From Phocaeicola faecalis (GTDB lineage Bacteria; Bacteroidota; Bacteroidia; Bacteroidales; Bacteroidaceae), in NCBI RefSeq assembly GCF_021730445.1, contig NZ_JADNRM010000011.1:62360-126359 (forward strand): a stretch of 64,000 bases of DNA. The letters are read 5' to 3'. Below are positions 56,980-64,000 of this stretch, piece after piece. The notes below the pieces were generated by a model. It ran no database searches. It had not been told where the DNA came from and saw only the letters and a program-made list of their open reading frames with translations. Made by a program: the position numbers and the translations under genes. The stretch's first letter is position 1. Every line of letters starts with the position of its first letter.

Positions 56980-57956
56980 CAGATATCTCTTACTTCCCAA
57001 CCCAATGCACTTGCTCCCAATACAGCAGCATCGGCGTCTTTCAATTCGGAAATCATCAGTTTAGTCTTTCCGGCATAAATCTTCAAGATGTTGTCATCAA
57101 TTGCCTTTTGAATAGGTTTCATGATATAATCACCTGATTTAGCCAAACCACCAAACAGAATAATTGCTTCAGGACTGGAGAATGCAATGAAATCAGCCAA
57201 AGCCTCACCCAAAATACGTCCGGTATACTCAAATATATCCTGTGCTAATTTATCTCCTCTTACAGCAGCATCAAATACATCTTTCGATACGATTTCCTCT
57301 GCCGGAATATCTCTTAACAAAGAAGGCTCGGGACGTGCAACCAAGAATTCACGGGCTGTGCGTGCTACCCCGGTAGCCGAGCAATAAGTTTCTAAACAAC
57401 CTTTACGACCGCAACCGCACTGACGTCCATTTTCACGACGCACGATAACATGTCCAAGTTCGCCTGCAAAACCATCATGTCCATACACCAACTGACCATT
57501 TACTACAATACCACTACCTACACCGGTACCCAAAGTAATCATGATAAAATCTTTCATACCACGAGCAGCGCCATAAGTCATTTCACCGATAGCAGCGGCA
57601 TTAGCATCATTGGTCAGGGCTGTGGGAACACCTATTTTTTCTTCAAATAAGGCAGCCAAAGGTATCACACCCCTCCAAGGCAAGTTAGGAGCAAACTCAA
57701 TAGTACCGTTGTAGTAATTTCCATTAGGGGCACCTACACCCATACCTTTGATTTTCTCTACTCCGCCAAAAGATTCGATTAAGGGGCGTAACTTTGTGCA
57801 TACAGCTTCTACATAATCTTCTATCTTGGAGTATGACTGTGTTTTAACTGAATCGGTAGCCAATACGTTACCACGTGAATCTACAACACCAAAAACTGTA
57901 TTAGTTCCGCCGATGTCCATACCTACAACGTAGGGTTTTTCCATGCCTGTTACCAT
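56979..57956 (-). CDS. ROK-family sugar kinase (glucokinase-like)
   Basis: This 325-aa cytosolic kinase has the ATP-binding GMDIGGTNTVFG near the N-terminus, LTNDANAAAIGE with the catalytic Asp, the glycine-rich TLGTGVGSGIV and the zinc site CGCGRKGCLE. ROK members phosphorylate glucose, GlcNAc, ManNAc or fructose; the sequence fits glucokinase best, but this is not certain. The ATG at 57956 follows a consensus promoter; a start at 57944 is also possible. The stop codon is shared with the mutarotase-like gene. Confidence 0.9.
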   Translation of the reverse strand: MVTGMEKPYVVGMDIGGTNTVFGVVDSRGNVLATDSVKTQSYSKIEDYVEAVCTKLRPLIESFGGVEKIKGMGVGAPNGNYYNGTIEFAPNLPWRGVIPLAALFEEKIGVPTALTNDANAAAIGEMTYGAARGMKDFIMITLGTGVGSGIVVNGQLVYGHDGFAGELGHVIVRRENGRQCGCGRKGCLETYCSATGVARTAREFLVARPEPSLLRDIPAEEIVSKDVFDAAVRGDKLAQDIFEYTGRILGEALADFIAFSSPEAIILFGGLAKSGDYIMKPIQKAIDDNILKIYAGKTKLMISELKDADAAVLGASALGWEVRDI

Positions 57957-57989
57957 GATATGTTATAATTTAGGGTTAGTTATTGGGAA

Positions 57990-58021
57990 CAAATGTACTG
58001 AATGCGAAAAAAGAGAGCAAA
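57990..58021 (-). promoter_or_regulatory. Consensus promoter of the ROK kinase gene
   Basis: TTTG (58018-58021), a 20-nt spacer and TACATTTG (57990-57997) on the minus strand match the consensus fully. Confidence 0.78.
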
Positions 58022-58108
58022 TTTTTTTTCAATTATTTCGTGTATCCCTGCAACTTTTCACAGAGCAGGCACGTCTAACTATTCAAACACGAATAAATTT
58101 CATCGGTT

Positions 58109-58828
58109 ATGATACATTTAGAGAATATCAACAAAACCTATCACAACGGAGCGCCTTTGCACGTTTTGAAAGGCATCAACCTCAATATAAAAAGAGGTGA
58201 GTTTGTGTCTATTATGGGCGCCTCCGGTTCCGGTAAGTCTACCTTATTAAATATATTGGGTATTCTGGACAACTATGATTCAGGCAATTATTACCTGAAT
58301 GATGTACTGATTAAGAACCTCAGTGAAACAAAAAGCGCAGAATACCGGAATCGCATGATTGGTTTCATCTTCCAGTCCTTCAACCTCATCTCCTTCAAAA
58401 ATGCAATGGAAAACGTAGCTCTCCCATTGTTCTATCAAGGAGTGAGTCGAAAGAAAAGAAATCAGCTTGCTATGGAATATCTGGAAAAACTCGGATTGAA
58501 AGAATGGGCGCACCACATGCCCAACGAACTTTCAGGAGGACAAAAACAGCGTGTAGCTATTGCCCGCGCGCTGATTTCGAAACCGCAAATCATCCTGGCA
58601 GACGAACCCACAGGGGCACTAGACAGCAAAACATCGGTAGAAGTAATGCAGATATTAAAGGATTTGCATGAAAAAGAAGGCCTAACCATCGTAGTAGTCA
58701 CCCACGAGAGTGGCGTTGCCAACCAGACCGACAAGATTATCCATATCAAAGACGGTCTTATCGAACGCATCGAAGAAAATCTCGACCATGATTCTTCTCC
58801 TTTCGGAAAAAATGGTTTCATGAAATAA
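58109..58828 (+). CDS. ABC transporter ATPase (MacB/LolD type)
   Basis: This 239-aa ATPase energises the two permeases that follow. Walker A is GASGSGKST (near residue 37), the signature is LSGGQKQR and Walker B is ILADEPTGALD, followed by the H-loop His in VVTHESG. It belongs to the mechanotransmission class that works with FtsX/MacB-like permeases. It opens a five-gene operon with gaps of 11, 1, 61 and 2 nt. A TAAATTTC at 58094-58101 is a near match to a -7 box. Confidence 0.93.
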   Translation: MIHLENINKTYHNGAPLHVLKGINLNIKRGEFVSIMGASGSGKSTLLNILGILDNYDSGNYYLNDVLIKNLSETKSAEYRNRMIGFIFQSFNLISFKNAMENVALPLFYQGVSRKKRNQLAMEYLEKLGLKEWAHHMPNELSGGQKQRVAIARALISKPQIILADEPTGALDSKTSVEVMQILKDLHEKEGLTIVVVTHESGVANQTDKIIHIKDGLIERIEENLDHDSSPFGKNGFMK

Positions 58829-58839
58829 CAGCAACAGAT

Positions 58840-60093
58840 ATGATAGACCTTATTCAGGAAATATACGGAACCATAAAACGCAATAAATTGCGCACATTCC
58901 TCACCGGTTTTGCTGTGGCATGGGGTATCTTTATGCTCATCGTGCTTCTGGGAGCCGGCAATGGACTAATCAATGCTTTTGAAAGCAATGCCGGAGGACG
59001 GGCGTTGAACTCCATGAAAATCTATCCGGGATGGACCAACAAGCCTTTCGACGGACTGAAAGAAGGCAGAAGCATCAAACTGACGGAAAAGGATATGGAA
59101 ATTACAAGTGGATTTACAGACAATGTCACTGCCGTCGGTGCTACCATAGAGCAAAGTAGCGTCAATTTGAGTTACGGAGAAGATTACGTTTCTCTTATGC
59201 TGGAAGGGGTTACCCCCGAATATCTGCATATTGACGCCATCTCGATAAAGACAGGACGTTTCATTAACAAGCCCGATATCAAAGAAAAACGGAAAGTCAT
59301 CCTTTTGCATGAAAAGACCGTAGAAATGCTATTCGGCAAGAAAGACGCGAATGTCATCGGAAAATATGTAAATGCCAGCGGACTGGCCTACCAAGTGGTA
59401 GGAGTCTATACAGATATGGGCAACTACTCTCCCTCGGCCTACATTCCGTTCACGACTTTGCAACTGATATACAATAAAGGCGATAAATTAGAGACTTTAG
59501 TATTCCTTACACAAAACCTACCTACAGAAAAAGCCAACGAAGATTTCGAGAAACAATATCGACAAGCCATCGGCAACCATCAGCGTTTCGACCCGACAGA
59601 CCGTGGAGCGATATGGATTTCCAACCGGTTCACTCAATACTTACAGCAACAAAAGGGTAACGACATTTTGCACACAGCCATTTGGGTTATCGGCATCTTC
59701 ACCCTGTTAAGCGGCATTGTGGGCGTAAGTAATATCATGCTGATTACAGTCAAGGAACGTACTCGCGAGTTCGGCATACGCAAAGCATTGGGAGCCAAAC
59801 CAATCTCTATTCTTTGGTTGATTATTGCAGAAAGCGTAGCCATCACCACTTTCTTTGGATATATAGGTATGGTGGCAGGCATCGCCGCTACCGAATATAT
59901 GAATGCAGTAGCAGGAGAACAGGTGATGGATATCGGTGTAGCTTCGGCTACCGTATTCCTGAACCCCACCGTAGGTCTGAATATTGCCATCCAGTCCACC
60001 CTTACCCTGATAATAGCCGGCACACTGGCAGGATTCTTCCCGGCCCGCAAAGCCGTTATGATTCGTCCTATTGAAGCACTTAGAGCAGATTAA
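58840..60093 (+). CDS. ABC transporter permease, MacB/FtsX type (first)
   Basis: This 417-aa inner-membrane protein has an N-terminal helix after IYGTIKRNKLRTFLTGFAVA, a large periplasmic MacB core (about residues 50-270) and three C-terminal helices of the FtsX domain with VKERTREFGIRKALGAKP. Such permeases do not move substrate across the inner membrane; they drive periplasmic export through an adaptor and TolC. It is one of two permeases encoded side by side, probably forming a heterodimer. Confidence 0.92.
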   Translation: MIDLIQEIYGTIKRNKLRTFLTGFAVAWGIFMLIVLLGAGNGLINAFESNAGGRALNSMKIYPGWTNKPFDGLKEGRSIKLTEKDMEITSGFTDNVTAVGATIEQSSVNLSYGEDYVSLMLEGVTPEYLHIDAISIKTGRFINKPDIKEKRKVILLHEKTVEMLFGKKDANVIGKYVNASGLAYQVVGVYTDMGNYSPSAYIPFTTLQLIYNKGDKLETLVFLTQNLPTEKANEDFEKQYRQAIGNHQRFDPTDRGAIWISNRFTQYLQQQKGNDILHTAIWVIGIFTLLSGIVGVSNIMLITVKERTREFGIRKALGAKPISILWLIIAESVAITTFFGYIGMVAGIAATEYMNAVAGEQVMDIGVASATVFLNPTVGLNIAIQSTLTLIIAGTLAGFFPARKAVMIRPIEALRAD

Positions 60094-60094
60094 T

Positions 60095-61339
60095 ATGATA
60101 AGAATAGATATAGACAGATGGGAGGAGATACTCATTACCATCACAAGAAACAAAACACGAAGCCTGCTGACTGCCTTCGGTGTATTTTGGGGCATTTTTA
60201 TGCTGGTAGCCCTGATGGGCGGCAGTCAAGGTATGCAGGACATGCTGGCAGCCCAGTTCGACGGATTCGCCACCAACTCCGGCTTTATGGGAACCAATCA
60301 AACCAGCAAAGCTTACAAAGGCTTCCGAAAAGGACGCTGGTGGGATTTAGAGAATAAGGATGTGGAACGTGTTCGCCAAGCCATCCCCGAAATAGAAGTG
60401 GTGACACCTACCATAGCCAAATGGGGCATGACAGCCCTCTACAAAGAAAACAAGATTAATTGTACCCTCAAGGGCGTATATCCTGAGTATACAAATATAG
60501 AGGAACCGGTCATCGTGCAAGGACGTTTTATCAATATGGTAGACGTGAAAGAGCGTAGAAAAGTTTGTGTCATCGGCAAACGCATCCACGAGACTTTATT
60601 TCCGAATGGCGATAACCCATGCGGCAAATTTCTGAGCATTAACGGAATTTACTATCAGATTATCGGTATCAGTACCACTGCCGGCAATATGAGTCTGCAG
60701 GGCAATGCACTTACCAGTATCACCATTCCTTTCACCACCATACAACAGAACTATAATTTCGGACAGAAAATCCAATTACTGTGCTATACGGCCAAACCGG
60801 GATATTCCATTTCCGAGATAGAGAAGAAAGTAGACAAAGTTATCAAACAGGCACACCTCATCCATCCCGACGACAAGCAGGCTTTGGTGACTGTAAATGC
60901 GGAAGCAATGTTCAGCATGATAGACAACCTGTTTAAAGGCATCAAGATTTTGAGTTGGATGGTCGGATTGGGAACATTACTGGCAGGCGCCATCGGTGTA
61001 AGCAATATTATGATGGTGACAGTCAAAGAACGTACCACCGAAATAGGCATCCGGCGTGCCATCGGTGCCAAGCCCAGAGACATTATGAACCAAATTCTCT
61101 CCGAAAGTATGGTGCTGACTATCATTGCCGGAATGTCGGGCATCTGTTTCTCTGTTTTTATCTTGCAAATGATGGAAATAGGAACCGCCCATTCGGATAC
61201 CCCGGCTCATTTTCAGATTAGTTTCTGGATGGCCATCGGAGCCTGCATTCTATTGATGATTCTCGGCACACTGGCAGGACTGGCACCTGCCTACCGCGCC
61301 ATGGCCATCAAACCGATAGAAGCTATCCGGGACGAATAA
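60095..61339 (+). CDS. ABC transporter permease, MacB/FtsX type (second)
   Basis: This 414-aa paralogue of the preceding permease has the same layout: ILITITRNKTRSLLTAFGVF at the first helix, a periplasmic core, then VKERTTEIGIRRAIGAKP and three helices, ending KPIEAIRDE. The ATG at 60095 is 1 nt after the upstream stop; an in-frame TTG further up overlaps that gene. Two unlike permeases with one ATPase suggest a heterodimeric MacB-like pump. Confidence 0.92.
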   Translation: MIRIDIDRWEEILITITRNKTRSLLTAFGVFWGIFMLVALMGGSQGMQDMLAAQFDGFATNSGFMGTNQTSKAYKGFRKGRWWDLENKDVERVRQAIPEIEVVTPTIAKWGMTALYKENKINCTLKGVYPEYTNIEEPVIVQGRFINMVDVKERRKVCVIGKRIHETLFPNGDNPCGKFLSINGIYYQIIGISTTAGNMSLQGNALTSITIPFTTIQQNYNFGQKIQLLCYTAKPGYSISEIEKKVDKVIKQAHLIHPDDKQALVTVNAEAMFSMIDNLFKGIKILSWMVGLGTLLAGAIGVSNIMMVTVKERTTEIGIRRAIGAKPRDIMNQILSESMVLTIIAGMSGICFSVFILQMMEIGTAHSDTPAHFQISFWMAIGACILLMILGTLAGLAPAYRAMAIKPIEAIRDE

Positions 61340-61400
61340 TCCTCCCGACCACTTGACACATAATCAATTCAATGAAGTAAAAACAATAAAACAAACAAAT

Positions 61401-62498
61401 ATGAAAAAGTATGTAAAGATTGCGTTACTAGTCATCGTAGCCCTCATTTTCTTGGGAACTTTCGTCTTCCTTTATCAGAAATCACAGCCCAAAGAAACGG
61501 TGTACAACACAGAAAAAGCCGAAATAGCAGACTTAAAAAGAACTACCGTTGCCACCGGCAAGATAGAACCGAGAGATGAAATCTTGATTAAGCCACAGAT
61601 TTCGGGAATCATCGACGAAGTATATAAAGAAGCCGGACAGACAGTAAAAAAAGGCGAAGTGATAGCTAAAGTAAAAGTTATTCCCGAACTGGGACAACTT
61701 AACTCTGCCGAAAGCCGGGTGCGTCTGGCAGAAATTAATGCCAAACAAGGAGAAACAGACTTTGCCCGTATGCAGAAACTATATGCTGACAAGCTGATAA
61801 GCAGCGAAGAATTTGAAAAGAGCGAAGTGGCAGTCAAACAAGTGCGCGAAGAACTTCAAACGGCCAAAGATAATCTTGAGATCATCAAGGAAGGCATCAC
61901 TAAAAACAGTGCTTCATTCAGCAGCACACTCATCCGTTCCACCATCGACGGACTGATTCTGGATGTACCCGTAAAAGCAGGAAACTCTGTTATCATGAGT
62001 AATACGTTCAATGACGGTACAACAATTGCCACCGTCGCCAACATGAACGACTTAATTTTCCGCGGGAATATAGACGAAACAGAAGTAGGTCGCCTACGCG
62101 AAGGAATTCCTGTCAAGATTACGCTAGGTGCCTTGCAGAATATGATTTTTGATGCACAACTGGAATATATTTCTCCCAAAGGTGTAGAGGAAAACGGCGC
62201 CAACCAGTTTGAAATAAAAGCAGCTATCACCGTCCCCGACAGTGTTACCATCCGTTCAGGCTATAGCGCCAATGCCGAAATCGTATTACAGCATGCCGAC
62301 AAAGTTCTGGCGGTACCCGAAAGTACCATCGAATTCAGTGGAGACTCTACGTTCGTGTATGTACTGACCGACAGCGTTCCGCAACAAACATTCATCCGCA
62401 AGCAGGTGACTGCCGGAATGAGTGACGGAATAAAAATAGAAATTAAAAACGGCTTGCAGGCCAATGATATTGTACGTGGAACTAAAAAAGACAAATAA
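61401..62498 (+). CDS. Periplasmic adaptor (HlyD/MacA family)
   Basis: This 365-aa protein has an N-terminal membrane anchor (VKIALLVIVALIFLGTFVFLY). A split biotinyl-lipoyl domain (KPQISGIIDEVYKEAGQTVKKGEVIAKV) flanks an alpha-hairpin (about 110-165), followed by beta-barrel and membrane-proximal domains. It would link the two permeases to the outer-membrane factor encoded next. The ATG at 61401 is preferred because it opens the anchor; the frame extends upstream to 61353 without membrane features. Confidence 0.92.
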   Translation: MKKYVKIALLVIVALIFLGTFVFLYQKSQPKETVYNTEKAEIADLKRTTVATGKIEPRDEILIKPQISGIIDEVYKEAGQTVKKGEVIAKVKVIPELGQLNSAESRVRLAEINAKQGETDFARMQKLYADKLISSEEFEKSEVAVKQVREELQTAKDNLEIIKEGITKNSASFSSTLIRSTIDGLILDVPVKAGNSVIMSNTFNDGTTIATVANMNDLIFRGNIDETEVGRLREGIPVKITLGALQNMIFDAQLEYISPKGVEENGANQFEIKAAITVPDSVTIRSGYSANAEIVLQHADKVLAVPESTIEFSGDSTFVYVLTDSVPQQTFIRKQVTAGMSDGIKIEIKNGLQANDIVRGTKKDK

Positions 62499-62500
62499 GA

Positions 62501-63820
62501 ATGAAAGCTAAAATATTAACCCTGATAGTGGCAACCGCATCTTGCCTCCCCTCTTTCGCACAAGAGGAATGGGACTTACGAAAATGCATTGACTATGCTA
62601 TCGAACACAATTTAAGCATTAAACAACAGGAAGCCACACGCGACCAAAATACAGTGGAACTGAATACAGCCCGATGGAGCCGTCTGCCAAACCTGAACGG
62701 AAATGTGGGACAATCATTCAACTTCGGCCGCGCTCTACAGGCAGACAACACTTATGGAAACCGCAATACACAAAACACCAATTTCTCATTGGGAACCAAT
62801 GTACCGTTATTCACCGGCTTGCAGATACCCAACAACATAGCCCTCTGCAAGCTTAACCTGAAAGCCGCCATTGAAGACTTGAATAAAGCCAAGGAAGATA
62901 TCAGCATACAGGTTACTTCCTCTTATCTTCAAGTGCTCTTTGATAAAGAATTGGCAAAGATTGCACACAGCCAAGTAGAACTGAGCCGTGAACAATTAAA
63001 ACTGAAAACCGCTTTTTTTGAAAATGGCAAAGCATCCGAAGCGGAAGTATATGAGGCACGCTCACGTGTGGCGCAAGACGAGATGTCTGCCGTACAAGCC
63101 GACAACAATTACCGGTTAGCCCTTCTGGATTTAAGCCAACTATTGGAACTTCCCACACCGGACGGTTTCCGCATTGTATCGCCCAAGGTAGATGATAATT
63201 TCAATTCGCTTTCTCTGCCCGAAGACATTTATGCCGATGCCGTCCTCACCAAACCCGGGATAAAAGCTGCACAATATCGTTTGCAAGGTGCATCCAAGAA
63301 TATACGCATTGCCCAAAGCAACTGGTATCCGCAATTAAGTTTCGGAGCCGGACTGGGTACCAGCTACTATAAGATTGCCGGAGAAGAGAATGTCTCTTTC
63401 AACAGTCAATGGCACCAAAACTTCAATAAATATTTCCAGTTCTCACTCAGTATCCCGTTGTTCAACCGCTTTGAGACCCGCAACCGAGTAAAGATGGCAC
63501 GCATCCAGCGCACTGCCCTGTCATGGAAACTGGAAGAAAGCAAGAAATTATTATTCAAAGAAATCCAGCAGGCCTATTACAATGCCGTAGCCGCCGAAAG
63601 CAAATTCAAAAGTAGTCGCACGGCAACCGAATCAGCCGAAGCCTCTTTCCGACTGATGAGCGAGAAATATGCCAATGGAAAAGCAACTGCCACAGAATAT
63701 AATGAGATGCGTACCAATTGGATGAAAGCCACATCAGACATGGTGCAATCCAAATATGACTATCTGTTCAGGAGCAAAATCCTGGACTTCTATAAAGGAA
63801 TACCGCTGACACTGGAATAA
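62501..63820 (+). CDS. TolC-family outer-membrane efflux protein
   Basis: This 439-aa exported protein (signal peptide ending PSFAQ) has the two-repeat coiled-coil layout of TolC: EEWDLRKCIDYAIEHNLSIKQQE at the start, helical hairpins near 120-215 and 325-420, and strand pairs such as GNVGQSFNFGRAL and FSLSIPLFNRFETRN. It starts 2 nt after the adaptor gene and completes the tripartite export system. The substrate could be a drug, lipid, peptide or bile-related compound; nothing in sequence decides. A terminator follows. Confidence 0.93.
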   Translation: MKAKILTLIVATASCLPSFAQEEWDLRKCIDYAIEHNLSIKQQEATRDQNTVELNTARWSRLPNLNGNVGQSFNFGRALQADNTYGNRNTQNTNFSLGTNVPLFTGLQIPNNIALCKLNLKAAIEDLNKAKEDISIQVTSSYLQVLFDKELAKIAHSQVELSREQLKLKTAFFENGKASEAEVYEARSRVAQDEMSAVQADNNYRLALLDLSQLLELPTPDGFRIVSPKVDDNFNSLSLPEDIYADAVLTKPGIKAAQYRLQGASKNIRIAQSNWYPQLSFGAGLGTSYYKIAGEENVSFNSQWHQNFNKYFQFSLSIPLFNRFETRNRVKMARIQRTALSWKLEESKKLLFKEIQQAYYNAVAAESKFKSSRTATESAEASFRLMSEKYANGKATATEYNEMRTNWMKATSDMVQSKYDYLFRSKILDFYKGIPLTLE

Positions 63821-63835
63821 TTCGAATTCATCCAC

Positions 63836-63889
63836 AAACAATCCATATTCTGCCACCTGCGCTAACAAAAAGCAAAATATGGATTGTTT
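63836..63889 (+). terminator. Terminator of the efflux operon
   Basis: Arms 63836-63853 and 63872-63889 form an 18-bp stem with one mismatch, an 18-nt loop and a short T run. Confidence 0.7.
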
Positions 63890-63893
63890 TCAT

Positions 63894-64000
63894 GATTTTA
63901 CCTTCCCAATTTATCCAGTCGTGTACTCTAGGGATATCTAACTTATCATTCAACAGAACATCCGCCAGTTCTTCCGTCTCTTAAAGACTATTTTAAATTC
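63894..64000 (-). other. Possible remnant or 3' end of a minus-strand gene
   Basis: Read on the minus strand, the segment ETEELADVLLNDKLDIPRVH, continuing DWINWEGKI, looks protein-like. A stop codon lies just upstream in that frame, while the neighbouring frame reads EFKIVFK. A single-base shift near 63980 would join the two. With only about 100 nt in the window, this could be a decayed gene end or chance. Confidence 0.2.

Overview
The window looks like a chromosomal segment of a gut Bacteroidales species of the Bacteroides/Phocaeicola group (P. vulgatus/dorei-like is my guess, not shown). The evidence is the Bacteroidetes promoter pattern (TTTG, 19-21 nt, TAnnTTTG) before many genes, a hybrid two-component regulator, several secreted glycosidases, DUF4924 and DUF5107 proteins, and tRNAs without an encoded CCA. 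It holds about 39 protein genes, two tRNA genes, a candidate small RNA and several palindromic elements. There is no rRNA, CRISPR array, transposase or phage gene.

Layout. 1-3.7 kb (minus strand): release factor 3 (cut by the window edge), rfbD, a DUF4924 protein and a LysE-type exporter. 3.9-12.8 kb (plus): purL, then a hybrid two-component regulator whose stop lies 3 nt before a split chromate-transporter pair. 12.9-16 kb (minus): a ResB-CcsA-tri-heme cytochrome c peroxidase operon. 16-21 kb: a 293-nt structured repeat, a family-10-like glycosylhydrolase, a small membrane-anchored protein and an AAA-ATPase/nuclease-like protein. 21-27 kb (plus): uvrA, a secreted endonuclease/phosphatase-fold lipoprotein and a GH20 hexosaminidase. 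27.3-29.5 kb (minus): an outer-membrane barrel protein and a CstA-type transporter overlapping a 73-aa membrane protein.

29.5-45.9 kb is a carbohydrate locus without SusC/SusD: a second family-10-like glycosylhydrolase, an AraC regulator facing a sugar porter, a cytosolic DUF5107-TPR protein, a GH2, a second AraC regulator, a second GH2 and a GH3. My reading is that small glycosides are cleaved in the periplasm, the sugar is imported by the MFS porter, and the DUF5107 protein acts in the cytosol. A second copy of the 293-nt repeat follows the GH3.

46-58 kb is mostly housekeeping: two identical tRNA(CAU) genes, a START-like protein, an LptF/G permease next to ribBA, an aminotransferase, a 55-aa ferredoxin, a GH3-serine hydrolase fusion, rplS, a promoter-to-terminator small RNA, a 46-aa protein gene, and a ROK kinase coupled to a rhamnose-mutarotase-like gene. 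58.1-63.8 kb (plus) is one operon for a MacAB-TolC-like export system: ATPase, two FtsX-type permeases, adaptor and outer-membrane factor.

The most unusual items are the two 290-nt hairpin elements, whose 98-nt cores match better as reverse complements while their flanks match directly; the candidate small RNA at 55.74-55.80 kb; the SusCD-less glycoside locus; and the regulator-chromate transporter operon. All comparisons were done by eye and hand count.
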